DNA of 64,000 bases from Azospirillum sp. 412522 (GTDB lineage Bacteria; Pseudomonadota; Alphaproteobacteria; Azospirillales; Azospirillaceae). Location: assembly GCF_019805165.1 (NCBI RefSeq), contig NZ_RWIJ01000023.1:40211-104210 (forward strand). The letters run 5' to 3'. Both the position numbers and the translations under genes were made by a program. The notes under the pieces were generated by a model, which had not been told where the DNA came from, made no database searches, and was given only the letters and a program-made list of their open reading frames with translations. Of this stretch, positions 39,660-48,205 are shown in pieces. How positions within the stretch are numbered: position 1 is the stretch's first letter; every line of letters begins with the position of its first letter.

Positions 39660-40556
39660 TCAGTCCGGCCAGAGGCGGGCGGCGCCGCGCATGCCGCTTT
39701 CCGCGCCATGGCGGGCAATCGCAATGCGGGTACGTGGCTCGGCCGCCAGCGTCCAGGCGCCCCAGCGCCGCGTCACCGTCTCGCACAGTCCGGGCAGGGC
39801 GGACAGGCCGCCGCCGACCACCACCATGTCGGGGTCCAGCAGGTTCAGCACCGGCGCCAGCGCACGGGCCAGCGCGTCGGCGTGATGCGCAAGGGTTCCG
39901 GCCGCTGCGGTATCGCCGGCCAGGGCGCGAGCCGCGATCTCCGGCGGGTCCAGCATTTCACCGTCGAGGTGGCGGTGCAGGCGCGACAGTCCGGCTCCGC
40001 ACAGAATGGTTTCCAGGCAGCCGGGCTTGCCGCAGCCGCAGACCGCCGGCGGGCCGTCAGCCTCTTCGCGCCAGGGAAGCGGCGCGTGGCCCCATTCGCC
40101 GGCCAAACCATTGGCGCCGGGCAGGATGCGGCCATCGACGACGATGCCGCCGCCGACTCCGGTGCCCAGGATGACGCCGAACACCACAGGGGCGCCGACG
40201 GCTGCGCCGTCCGTCGCCTCCGACAGTGTGAAGCAGTTGGCGTCGTTGGCGATCCGCACCGGCCGGCCGATCCGCCGTGCCGCGTCCGCGGCGAAGGAAT
40301 GCCCTTCCAGCCAGGGCAGGTTGACCGCCCGCACCCGGCCGGCGATGGCATCGACCACGCCGGGCAGGCTGATGCCGATGCCCCCGCCGCCGTCGCTGCC
40401 CGCCGGATCGATGGCGTCCACCGTCTCCGCCAGCGCGTCGAGCGTCGCCTCATAGCCGCGGGGGGTGGGGCGGCGGTGGCGGGCCAGCTCCGTCCCATCC
40501 CGGTCCAGCGCAACGGCGGCGATCTTGGTGCCGCCCAAATCTATTCCAAGCTGCAT
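39660..40556 (-). CDS. ROK-family sugar kinase (fructokinase/N-acetylhexosamine kinase-like)
   Basis: The product is 298 residues, cytoplasmic, ASKHA fold. The phosphate-1 loop is GIDLGGTKIAAVALD at the N-terminus. IANDANCF (near 103) contains the catalytic Asp. GVILGTGVGGGIVVDG is the adenosine/phosphate-2 region. The zinc-binding ROK signature is CGCGKPGCLET near 178. There is no N-terminal DNA-binding domain, so it is a kinase rather than a repressor. The sugar is probably fructose, mannose or an N-acetylated hexose, and sequence alone does not decide. No transporter is adjacent. Confidence 0.88.
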   Translation of the reverse strand: MQLGIDLGGTKIAAVALDRDGTELARHRRPTPRGYEATLDALAETVDAIDPAGSDGGGGIGISLPGVVDAIAGRVRAVNLPWLEGHSFAADAARRIGRPVRIANDANCFTLSEATDGAAVGAPVVFGVILGTGVGGGIVVDGRILPGANGLAGEWGHAPLPWREEADGPPAVCGCGKPGCLETILCGAGLSRLHRHLDGEMLDPPEIAARALAGDTAAAGTLAHHADALARALAPVLNLLDPDMVVVGGGLSALPGLCETVTRRWGAWTLAAEPRTRIAIARHGAESGMRGAARLWPD

Positions 40557-40767
40557 AACCGTCTTCGTCCGGATGATGGGGAGGCGTGGATTTCGGGGGC
40601 AACCCTATACCCCTCCCCCATCTGGCGGACCAGGGTCGCTTTCGCGCCGGAAGGGTCAGTCCACCCACCCCGGAAGAGAGGGGGCAGCCGCCCTTTGATC
40701 CGTGGGGGCTTGGGGGGCGCATCACTAGAGTCACCTGAGCGCATCCTTCACTGATCGGCGTCTCGAG
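40557..40767. other. divergent intergenic region, ROK kinase / ankyrin gene
   Basis: These 211 bases contain a GC-rich palindromic segment (GGGGAGGCG and CCTCCCCC near 40578-40620). There is also a stretch whose minus-strand translation (RIKGRLPPLFRGGW) resembles the composition of short interspersed repeats in GC-rich genomes. No gene is apparent. Confidence 0.35.
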
Positions 40768-43269
40768 ATGTCCATGGACCGTTCTGCCCCGAAACATTCT
40801 TCGCGCGCCCGGCGCGCCGCTCCGGGCCACCACGATCCCGCCTGCGAATCCGTCGGCAATACGGCTGCCGAGATCCGCGATGGACTGGTTCTGGCCTTCC
40901 TGGCCCGCAAGAGGCTTCTGGTGCTGGTGGGCGACGCCGGGTCGGGCCGTCCCGCCCTGTTCCGCCAGCTGGTCGAGCATGTCGAGGCCGATGGCGCCAT
41001 GGCGCTGCCGGTGTCGGCATCGGTCGGCGCGGAGGTGGAGGATCTGGTCGCAGCCGCCGGCACCGGCGCACTGCCTGATCTGGCCGTGGGGGAGGATGGC
41101 GGCGAAGCCGATTTCGATGCCCTGATCGCGGCGCTGGAGGAACGGCTGGAGCTTGCCGGGTCGGGCCTGCTGGCGGTGGACAACGCCGCCGTCCTGGCGC
41201 CGCCGGTGCTGGCCGATCTGGTCGATCTGACGCGGGCGGAGACGCCGGCCGGCCGCTTCATGCAGGTGCTGCTGTGCGGCACGCCCGAACTGGAAGGGAC
41301 GCTGGCGCGTGCCGGGCTGACCGACGAGCTGCGCGATCTCGGCGTGATCTACCGGATGACGGCTGGCGCCGGCTTCGTCGACGATGGGCGGGAGGTTCCC
41401 CCGGCGCCCCGTCCGGCGCCGGTCCTGACGGTGCCGCCTCCGGCCTCGTCCCAGGCTTCGCCCCGGCAGGCTCCGGTGCAGCCCGCCGCGATTCCGCCCG
41501 CGAACGACTGGTCGGTGGGCCAGCCCCAGGAGGGTCGGCGGCAGGACGAGCGCTGGCAGGACGGCCAGGACTGGACCGACCGCGGCGTCAGGCCCATGGC
41601 CGGGCCGGCGACGGGTGCGGAGATGCCAGGGCAGGGCTGGCCGGCGGACGGCGGTCAAACTGGTGCCCGAAGCCACGCGATTCGCGCGCCACGCCGGACG
41701 GCGCTCTATGCCGGTGCGGCGCTGACCACGCTGGTCCTGCTGGGGGCCGCCGGCGCCGCCATCGCCACCGCCGTGCCCGGCGTCTTCCCCGACCGTGCCC
41801 TGGTGCTGGTCGAGGAGGGCTGGAACCGGACCCGCGATGCGATCGAGCGTACCGTGCAGGGCCTGACCGGCGCCGCTGCGTCGGCTGGCGGCGAGCATGC
41901 CGGCAATCGGCAAGCCGCGGCCCTTCCCCCTGCGCCCGCTTCCGAACCGACGGCTTCCGCTGTGGTGGCTACCCCTGTGGCGCCGGCCGGTCCCTCTTCG
42001 GCCGCGGCACTTCCAACCACCCAGACGATCGCCCAGACCGCCGCGCCGCCACCCGCGGCCGGCACCCAGACGGTGTCGAGGACGGTGGCGCCCTCCTCTC
42101 CGGTGGCCACCCCAACGGCGACCGCTCCGGTCGAGACCGCGGCCTTGCCGCCGGCCCAGCCGCAGCCTCCGGCCGCAGCCAAGCCTCCCTCCGCGACGGG
42201 CAATACGGAGGCGGCGCCGGGCGTCGCCTCGCTGCCGCCGCTTGAGGACCCGTCGGCGACCGCCGCCGTTCCCCTGGCGCCGGCTGCCGCGGTTCCGGAC
42301 GCCGACACCGTCCAGCGCGTGCGGGCGATGGTCGACCAAGCCCGCCGCCAGATTGCCGGCAAGCGCCTGACCACCCCGCCCGGCGACAACGCCTATGAGA
42401 CGGTGCAGCGCATCCGTCAGATCGCGCCGTCGACGCCGGAGGCGGCGGAGCTGCTGACCACCATGACGGACACCTACCGCCGCTGGGCGATGCTGGCGGA
42501 GCGCGACGGCGACTGGTCGGAGACGAAGCGCTTCTACGAGCGGGCGCAGATGATCTCGCCCGACAGTCCCGATCTGGCCGAGCGGATCCGTGCGGCGAGC
42601 GAGCAGCGCACCTATAGCGGCCCGTCCACCGGCCCCGCATCCGGGACCGCGGTCGGCAGCGGCGCCGGAAGCTCCACGGCACCGGTCAACGCGACGCCCG
42701 GCCTGGGCGACCGCGAGTCGGTCCTTGCCCTGCTGCGCAACCCGGCGGAACTGTCGCGCACGCTGCAGGCCGGCGCCAGTGCCGACACGCGGCTGGACAA
42801 CGGCAAGACCCTGCTGATGATCGCCGCCGAACAGGGGCTGACCGATGCGGTGCGCGTGCTGCTGGACCGCCATGCCCGCACCGACCTGCGCACCTCCGAC
42901 GGCGCCACGGCGGTGATGTATGCCGCCTGGGGCGGGCATGATCCGGTGGTCCGGGCGCTGGCCGATGGCGGCGCCGACCTCGACACCACCAACAGCGACG
43001 GCAAGACCGCGCTGATGGCCGCCGCCGCCCGCGGTCATCAGGATGTGGCGCGGTCTTTGATCCAGCGCGGGGTTATGGTCGACCGCACCACCGCCTATGG
43101 CTGGTCGGCGCTGATGTACGCCGCCAACAACGGCCACGAGGCGGTGGCGAAGCTGCTGCTCGACAGCGGCGCCAACCCCTACCGCATGGATGCCAACGGC
43201 AACTCCGCCCTGACCCTCGGCGCTCTGCAGGGCCATGTGCAGGTGGTGGAGGCGCTGAAGCCGCGCTGA
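40768..43269 (+). CDS. membrane protein with degenerate ExeA-like ATPase domain and ankyrin repeats
   Basis: The product is 833 residues. Residues 30-200 resemble the ExeA/GspA-type AAA ATPase. The P-loop is degenerate (GDAGSGRP at 55-62, Lys replaced by Arg), and the Walker B position reads LLAVDNA (134-140) instead of a D-E pair. A Pro/Gln-rich linker leads to one transmembrane helix (313-336). A long Pro/Ala-rich periplasmic-type stalk runs to about 500. A helical TPR-like part follows (YETVQRIRQIAPSTPEAAEL, near 530-610). From about 665 there are four to five ankyrin repeats (NGKTLLMIAAEQGLTDAVRV, DGKTALMAAAARGHQDVARS). Nucleotide hydrolysis is doubtful. It may be an envelope scaffold. 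The gene ends 12 bases from the convergent pseudo-caspase gene. Confidence 0.8.
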   Translation: MSMDRSAPKHSSRARRAAPGHHDPACESVGNTAAEIRDGLVLAFLARKRLLVLVGDAGSGRPALFRQLVEHVEADGAMALPVSASVGAEVEDLVAAAGTGALPDLAVGEDGGEADFDALIAALEERLELAGSGLLAVDNAAVLAPPVLADLVDLTRAETPAGRFMQVLLCGTPELEGTLARAGLTDELRDLGVIYRMTAGAGFVDDGREVPPAPRPAPVLTVPPPASSQASPRQAPVQPAAIPPANDWSVGQPQEGRRQDERWQDGQDWTDRGVRPMAGPATGAEMPGQGWPADGGQTGARSHAIRAPRRTALYAGAALTTLVLLGAAGAAIATAVPGVFPDRALVLVEEGWNRTRDAIERTVQGLTGAAASAGGEHAGNRQAAALPPAPASEPTASAVVATPVAPAGPSSAAALPTTQTIAQTAAPPPAAGTQTVSRTVAPSSPVATPTATAPVETAALPPAQPQPPAAAKPPSATGNTEAAPGVASLPPLEDPSATAAVPLAPAAAVPDADTVQRVRAMVDQARRQIAGKRLTTPPGDNAYETVQRIRQIAPSTPEAAELLTTMTDTYRRWAMLAERDGDWSETKRFYERAQMISPDSPDLAERIRAASEQRTYSGPSTGPASGTAVGSGAGSSTAPVNATPGLGDRESVLALLRNPAELSRTLQAGASADTRLDNGKTLLMIAAEQGLTDAVRVLLDRHARTDLRTSDGATAVMYAAWGGHDPVVRALADGGADLDTTNSDGKTALMAAAARGHQDVARSLIQRGVMVDRTTAYGWSALMYAANNGHEAVAKLLLDSGANPYRMDANGNSALTLGALQGHVQVVEALKPR

Positions 43270-43281
43270 TCGCCGACGGTC

Positions 43282-45039
43282 CTACTGGTCGAGGCGGACG
43301 GAGCCGCGCCACAGCCCGGCGCTCTGTCCGCCATTGGCGTAGTGGAAAATGCCGGGGCCGTCGGGCTGGCCGTTGCGGAACCGTCCGGCGAACCGGCTGC
43401 CGTCGGTGAAGGTCATGACGCCGAAGCCCGACATCAGGTCGCCGGACCATTCCCCTTCATAGGTCTGGCCGCTGACGAAGTGGTAGACGCCGGTCCCCTG
43501 TCGGATCGGCCGGCCGAGTGCGGAATTGGCCCCGGAATTGGAGGTCGCCTGCGTCCAGGCCCCTTCATAGCGGTCGCCGCCGGCAAAGCCGTAGCTCCAA
43601 TACCGGCTGTCGGGACGGCTGCGCGCCCGCTCCGCGGCGGTCCGGGCGTCGCCGAGCGCCCGCATCGCCTGCTGCTCCGCCTCCACCGCCGGGCTGTCCT
43701 GTCCGGCCGGGCCGACTCCCGAGGGGCCTGCTCCTGATGGGGCGGTGGGGAAGCCGCGCGGCTGCTCCGTCTGGATCGGGTCGGAATTGCCGGCGGCCGA
43801 AGACCCGATGCCCTGGTCCGCCCCCTGCATCTGGCCGGGATCGCCGGAGGAGGGGCCGGCCTCGACCGGGCCGCGGCCGCGCGCAGCGAGCGGCGACGGG
43901 TCGGCCCAGCGGGCGGCAAGCGTCCCTGCGGTGAGATAGCCGGTCCGGCCGGCCGTATCGCGCACGCGCAGCCAGCTTCCCTCGGGGACGGCCTCCAGCA
44001 CCGTGACTGCGCTGCCGACCGCCAGCTGGGCGATGCCGCGCGCGCCGACCGCCGGCCGGTCGAACAGGGTGCCCGCCTTCGCCATCTCGTATTCGCCGGG
44101 GGGAAGGGTGGGCGTGGTCACCGACGGCGGTTCCTTCGCCGGGGCGGTGTTGGACAGGTTGGTGCTGGACGGCGCGGCCGGCGGCTTGGCGGGAGCGGCG
44201 GCGACGGCCGGTACCAGTACCAGATTGCTGCCCAACCGGTCCTGCAGCCACGGCAGTTGGCGGCCGTCGCTGCGCTCAGCGACCGCACGCGCCACCTCGG
44301 CCAGCGAATCGCGGAAGGCGACTCCGGGCTTGACCATCTCGCGTGCCAGCGCGGCGGTGAAGGCATCGGGACCCTTGCCCGATTTCGCCGGCACCGGCGG
44401 CATACCCGGACGGTGGGCGTAGACGACGAACAGACCGTCGGCCTCCATCGGCGTGCCCAGCGCTCCGCCGCCCACCCGTTGTGCCAGCGCTTCGGCGATG
44501 CCGGGATCGATCACCACGATCGCCTTGCGTCCGCTGTCCCGCAGGTCGCTCAGCACGCCGTCGAGTTCCACGGCGGTGCGCGGCAGATCCTCCGCACCGG
44601 TGGGGGCCGCGTCGGCGGGCAGCAGAAACTCCCGCTCTCCCAGCCCGACCGCCAAACCGGTGTAGTAGACGAAGCCGAGGTCGGCCCCCGACAGCGCTTC
44701 GCGGAAGCGCTCCAATGCCGACTCCATGGCGACCCGCCCGGCATTGTCGGCCCGCGTCACCGAGAAGCCGGCGTTGCGCAAAGCCGAGGTCATGGCCGAG
44801 GCGTTGGCGGCCGCCTGATCCGACCGGCTGTCGAGCGCGCTGTAGCGACCGTTGTCGATGACCAAAGCCACACGCTTTCCCGTGTCCGCCAGTGCGCCGC
44901 CGAAGGGCAGGGCGGCGAGCAGCGCCGCCGTCAGGACGGTCGCCTCGAGGCGGCGCCTCCAGGGCCCGGCCGGGCGGTGGGCTGCGTGGCATTTGGGCAG
45001 GGTCGCGGTCTTCGTCGTCACGGCGGTCCATCCTTGCAT
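43282..45039 (-). CDS. secreted caspase-fold (pseudo-peptidase C14) protein with SH3-like and MORN repeats
   Basis: The product is 585 residues. The start is ATG 45039; GTG 45021 with AAGGA upstream is an alternative. A signal sequence (VLTAALLAALPFGGALA) ends near 52. Residues 55-270 follow the C14/metacaspase p20 pattern (KRVALVIDNGRYSAL, ALRNAGFSVTRADNAG, FLLPADA). However, the usual SGHG reads TGLAVG (127-132), and the D-A-C motif reads DPGI (178-181), so both catalytic residues are gone. An SH3b-like domain covers about 325-390 (VTVLEAVPEGSWLRVRDTAG). A Pro/Gly linker follows. Three MORN-type repeats occupy 485-570 (YEGAW, YEGEWSGDLMSGFGVM, FAGRFRNGQPDGPGIF). It is probably a non-enzymatic periplasmic binding protein. 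Confidence 0.82.
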   Translation of the reverse strand: MQGWTAVTTKTATLPKCHAAHRPAGPWRRRLEATVLTAALLAALPFGGALADTGKRVALVIDNGRYSALDSRSDQAAANASAMTSALRNAGFSVTRADNAGRVAMESALERFREALSGADLGFVYYTGLAVGLGEREFLLPADAAPTGAEDLPRTAVELDGVLSDLRDSGRKAIVVIDPGIAEALAQRVGGGALGTPMEADGLFVVYAHRPGMPPVPAKSGKGPDAFTAALAREMVKPGVAFRDSLAEVARAVAERSDGRQLPWLQDRLGSNLVLVPAVAAAPAKPPAAPSSTNLSNTAPAKEPPSVTTPTLPPGEYEMAKAGTLFDRPAVGARGIAQLAVGSAVTVLEAVPEGSWLRVRDTAGRTGYLTAGTLAARWADPSPLAARGRGPVEAGPSSGDPGQMQGADQGIGSSAAGNSDPIQTEQPRGFPTAPSGAGPSGVGPAGQDSPAVEAEQQAMRALGDARTAAERARSRPDSRYWSYGFAGGDRYEGAWTQATSNSGANSALGRPIRQGTGVYHFVSGQTYEGEWSGDLMSGFGVMTFTDGSRFAGRFRNGQPDGPGIFHYANGGQSAGLWRGSVRLDQ

Positions 45040-45334
45040 AGCCGCGGCAGCTCCTTGGCATCGGAACGGGCACGGGCATGACCCTGTGCGCCGCCCATCG
45101 CCGGGAAGCGTACCGCAGCCGGGAGCATAGCCTTTTCCGCCATCCGGGAACCCCGCTCATTCGGGGCGCCGGACCATGGCGGCGTTACCCCGCGTGGACG
45201 ATGGGGCGACCGGCGACCTTCGGCGCTTCTCCGGCGGTGGCGGGGGGATCGGCATGGCGATCCGGCGAGGTATCGCTTTCCCTTCGCGGCGAAGCCGCCT
45301 ATATGACGCTCCTTCGCAGACAACGAGGTTCGCC

Positions 45335-45598
45335 ATGCCGCCCGCCAAGCCGTCCGCCGTCCGGATGTCCGACACTGAAATCGCCCGTGTGCAGATGTAT
45401 CTGCGCAAGACTCTGGGCAATCCCAAGATCGTGATCGAGCCGCCGGCCAAGCCCGGCCAGTCGGCCGAAGTGACGGTGGATGGCGAGTTCTTCGGCACGC
45501 TGAACCGTGACGAGGACGAGGGCGAGGTGTCCTATGCCCTGAACGTCGTCATCCTGGAAGAGGACCTGCCGGAGCCGCCGGCCATTCCCCGCCGCTGA
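45335..45598 (+). CDS. DUF3126 family protein
   Basis: The product is 87 residues from ATG 45335, with CGAGG upstream. The core (MSDTEIARVQMYLRKTLGNP, then VTVDGEFFGTLNRDEDEGEV) matches the small DUF3126 family found widely in alphaproteobacteria, of unknown function. It is cytoplasmic by composition and is convergent with the next gene, 15 bases away. Confidence 0.8.
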   Translation: MPPAKPSAVRMSDTEIARVQMYLRKTLGNPKIVIEPPAKPGQSAEVTVDGEFFGTLNRDEDEGEVSYALNVVILEEDLPEPPAIPRR

Positions 45599-45613
45599 TC
45601 CGCCCCCGACGCC

Positions 45614-46243
45614 CTAGCGGCTGCGAGCGCGAAGCTCCGCCGCCAGGGCGGCCAGCAGGGTCTGCCCGCCCGACAGGGTCAGGCCACGGACCAGGACGAT
45701 CGCCTTGCGCCCGCCGCGACGGTGCATGACCAGCCGCACACTGCGGCTGCCCGCGGCCTTCAGTTCCGCCTTCACCGCGTCGTTCGGTGCCACGTTGCCG
45801 ACGACGAGATTCATCTCCGTCTTGTGGCGGTAGTCGTGCGCCGGATCGATCCAGGCGACGAACAGCGGCTTGCCGCCGACCATCGGATAGAGCGCCAGAT
45901 CCCGGATCGTCTCGTGCGGATGGATGCGGGCGCCGTCAATGGTCAATCCACGTGCCGTCACGCCCAGCCGGACGGCGCGGCGCTGCACCGTCTCCGACAG
46001 CATCACCACCCACAGCAGCAGAACCGGGACCGCACAGAAGACGGCCAGCCATTGCAGCATGCCGGACAGTTCGTCGGGCGCCAGACCGGCCCCGGCGATG
46101 AAGCCGGTCGCCAGCAGCCCCGCGATCAGCAGGTAGCGCGTGCGGATCACCGGCGTCAGCACCGGCGTCGCCACGAACACGGCACCGGCCGTGCCATCCT
46201 CGCGCGTGATCTCCAGACTGGGGGGCGGCTTGGCGGCGGGCAT
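45614..46243 (-). CDS. membrane protein of unknown function
   Basis: The product is 209 residues from ATG 46243 (MPAAKPPPSLEI). Two adjacent membrane helices (YLLIAGLLATGFIAGAGL and LQWLAVFCAVPVLLLWVVML) are followed by a soluble beta-rich part starting VTARGLTIDGARIHPHETIR. That part is reminiscent of bacterial PH-like domains behind two helices. The family is not recognised. It is probably a single-gene transcript, divergent from the ABC ATPase. Confidence 0.65.
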   Translation of the reverse strand: MPAAKPPPSLEITREDGTAGAVFVATPVLTPVIRTRYLLIAGLLATGFIAGAGLAPDELSGMLQWLAVFCAVPVLLLWVVMLSETVQRRAVRLGVTARGLTIDGARIHPHETIRDLALYPMVGGKPLFVAWIDPAHDYRHKTEMNLVVGNVAPNDAVKAELKAAGSRSVRLVMHRRGGRKAIVLVRGLTLSGGQTLLAALAAELRARSR

Positions 46244-46488
46244 GTCGCGGGGATTTCGCTGAAGGGGCGTGATCCTGTTCCGGCGGGGCGCCGTCCGTCC
46301 AGTCCTTTCGCCTCCGAATTTTCCATCGGCGTCCTGCACCAGCGCCGCGTGTTCGGGCCTCAGACCGGAGGGCAGGGCTTTTGCAACCCTGGTGCCTCAA
46401 TCGGGGCGGTGATAGTTTGCGGGTTGGACGATTTCTGACCGATCCGACAAGACCGACCTCCGAATCCGTGTTGCGAAGGACGCCGCCC

Positions 46489-47349
46489 GTGACCTCGCCA
46501 AATCCGCTCGACGTCCGGGAGGCGACCGCTGCCCGGCAAGGCTCGGACCGGGCCGCTTCGGCCATGTCCCCGGTGGTGGTCGAGGCGCGCAGGCTTTCGC
46601 TGGTCTATTCCACCGCGGACAAGCCGGTCACGGCGCTGAGCGAGGTCGACCTGACCATCGCCAGGGGCGATTTCGTCTCCCTGATCGGTCCCAGCGGCTG
46701 CGGCAAGACCACGCTGCTGCGCGTGATCGCCGACCTGGAGCGACCGACCTCCGGCCAGATCGCCATCGAGGGCATGACGCCGGAGCAGGCGCGGCTGAGG
46801 CGGCTCTATGGCTACGTCTTCCAGGCTCCGGCGCTCTATCCCTGGCGCACGGTGGAGCGCAACGTGATGCTGCCGCTGGAGATCATGGGGATCGCCCGCG
46901 CCGAGCGGCAGGCGCGGGCCCGCGAGCAGCTGGAGCGGGTCGGCTTGGTCGGCTTCGAGCGCAAGTTCCCCTGGCAGCTGTCGGGCGGCATGCAGCAGCG
47001 AGTCTCCATCGCCCGCGCGCTGGCCCTCCAGCCCGACCTGCTGTTGATGGACGAGCCCTTCGGCGCGCTGGACGAGATCACCCGCGACCATCTGAACCTG
47101 CATCTGACCCAGCTGTGGCGGGCGACCGGCAAGACCTGCGTCTTCGTCACCCACTCGATCGCCGAGGCGGTGTTCCTCTCCACCCGAATCGTGGTGATGA
47201 GCCCGCGGCCGGGCCGCATCCTCGACGTCATCGACTGCGACAGCCTGCCGCGGGAGCGCACGCTGGACATCCGCGAATCGCCGGAATTCGCCGCCATCGC
47301 CCACCGCGTGCGCGAGGGGCTGAAGGAAGGGCACAGCTACGATGATTAG
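46489..47349 (+). CDS. ABC transporter ATP-binding protein (nitrate/sulfonate/taurine type)
   Basis: The product is 286 residues from GTG 46489, which has GAAGGA upstream. ATG 46564 is an alternative. Walker A is GPSGCGKTTLLRV, the Q-loop YVFQAPALYPWRT, the signature LSGGMQQRVSIARAL, Walker B LLLMDEPFGALDE, and the H-loop VFVTHSIAEA. The family drives importers such as SsuB/TauB/ThiZ. Its stop overlaps the start of the first permease by eight bases. No substrate-binding protein follows in this cluster. Confidence 0.92.
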   Translation: MTSPNPLDVREATAARQGSDRAASAMSPVVVEARRLSLVYSTADKPVTALSEVDLTIARGDFVSLIGPSGCGKTTLLRVIADLERPTSGQIAIEGMTPEQARLRRLYGYVFQAPALYPWRTVERNVMLPLEIMGIARAERQARAREQLERVGLVGFERKFPWQLSGGMQQRVSIARALALQPDLLLMDEPFGALDEITRDHLNLHLTQLWRATGKTCVFVTHSIAEAVFLSTRIVVMSPRPGRILDVIDCDSLPRERTLDIRESPEFAAIAHRVREGLKEGHSYDD

Positions 47350-48205
47350 GCGTGCGCTTCCCGTCACCGTGATGACGCTTCTCCTGCTGGCGGCGTGGTA
47401 TGTCGGGGCGGCGTGGCTGAACTGGCCGCAGGCGGCGGAGACGCTTACCCGTGCCGGCAGGTCCACCGGATTCGGCGATGTGCTGGCCCAGGCCTATGCG
47501 ATGAAGCGGCCTATCCTGCCTACCCCCGATCAGGTGGTGGCGGAGTTGTGGAACTCCCTGACCGGCTATGCCCCGTCCAGCCCGCGCAACCTGCTGTTCC
47601 ATGCCTGGGTGACGGCGGAGGCGGCGCTGACCGGGCTGGCGATGGGACTGCTGCTGGGCATCCTGCTGGCCGCCGGCATCGTCTACACCCGCACCCTGGA
47701 GGCCAGCCTGCTGCCCTGGGTGATCGCATCGCAGACCATCCCGATCCTGGCCATCGCGCCGATGATCGTCGTCATCCTCGGCAACATCGGTCTGACCGGG
47801 CTGCTGCCGAAGGCGGTGATCTGCATGTATCTCTGCTTCTTCCCGATCACGGTGGGCATGGTGAAGGGGCTGCGCTCCGCCGATCCCTTGTGGCTCGACC
47901 TGATGCGGACCTATTCGGCGAGCGGGATGCGCGCCTTCTGGTCGCTGCGGCTTCCGGCCTCCATGCCCTTCCTGTTCGCAAGTCTCAAGGTGTCGGTCGC
48001 CATCAGCGTGGTCGGCGCGATCGTCGGCGAGTTGCCGACCGGCGGGCAGGCCGGGCTGGGTGCGCGCCTGCTGTCGGGGTCCTATTACGGCCAGACCGTG
48101 CAGATCTGGGCGGCGCTGATCATGGCCTCGCTGCTGTCGGTGGCGCTGATCGCCGTTGTGCGAGGTCTGGAACTGGTCCTGCTGGGCCGGGCGGGTGCGC
48201 GGTGA
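47342..48205 (+). CDS. ABC transporter permease (SsuC/TauC-like), first of two
   Basis: The product is 287 residues with six or so membrane helices and the BPD_transp_1 fold. The EAA-type cytoplasmic loop is RTYSASGMRAFWSLRLPASM near 178-197. It overlaps the ATPase gene upstream by eight bases and the next permease by four (GTGA). With the following gene it would form a heterodimeric channel, less common in this subfamily, which usually uses one permease twice. Confidence 0.9.
   Translation: MIRRALPVTVMTLLLLAAWYVGAAWLNWPQAAETLTRAGRSTGFGDVLAQAYAMKRPILPTPDQVVAELWNSLTGYAPSSPRNLLFHAWVTAEAALTGLAMGLLLGILLAAGIVYTRTLEASLLPWVIASQTIPILAIAPMIVVILGNIGLTGLLPKAVICMYLCFFPITVGMVKGLRSADPLWLDLMRTYSASGMRAFWSLRLPASMPFLFASLKVSVAISVVGAIVGELPTGGQAGLGARLLSGSYYGQTVQIWAALIMASLLSVALIAVVRGLELVLLGRAGAR

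Noticed and set aside
40450..43236. A 928-codon minus-strand frame antisense to the ankyrin gene
   Set aside because: The plus-strand frame has ankyrin repeats and a membrane helix. The antisense frame is Gly/Arg/His-rich without motifs.
43282..45039. An active bacterial caspase/metacaspase
   Set aside because: Both catalytic motifs are replaced (TGLAVG, DPGI), so peptidase activity is not supported.
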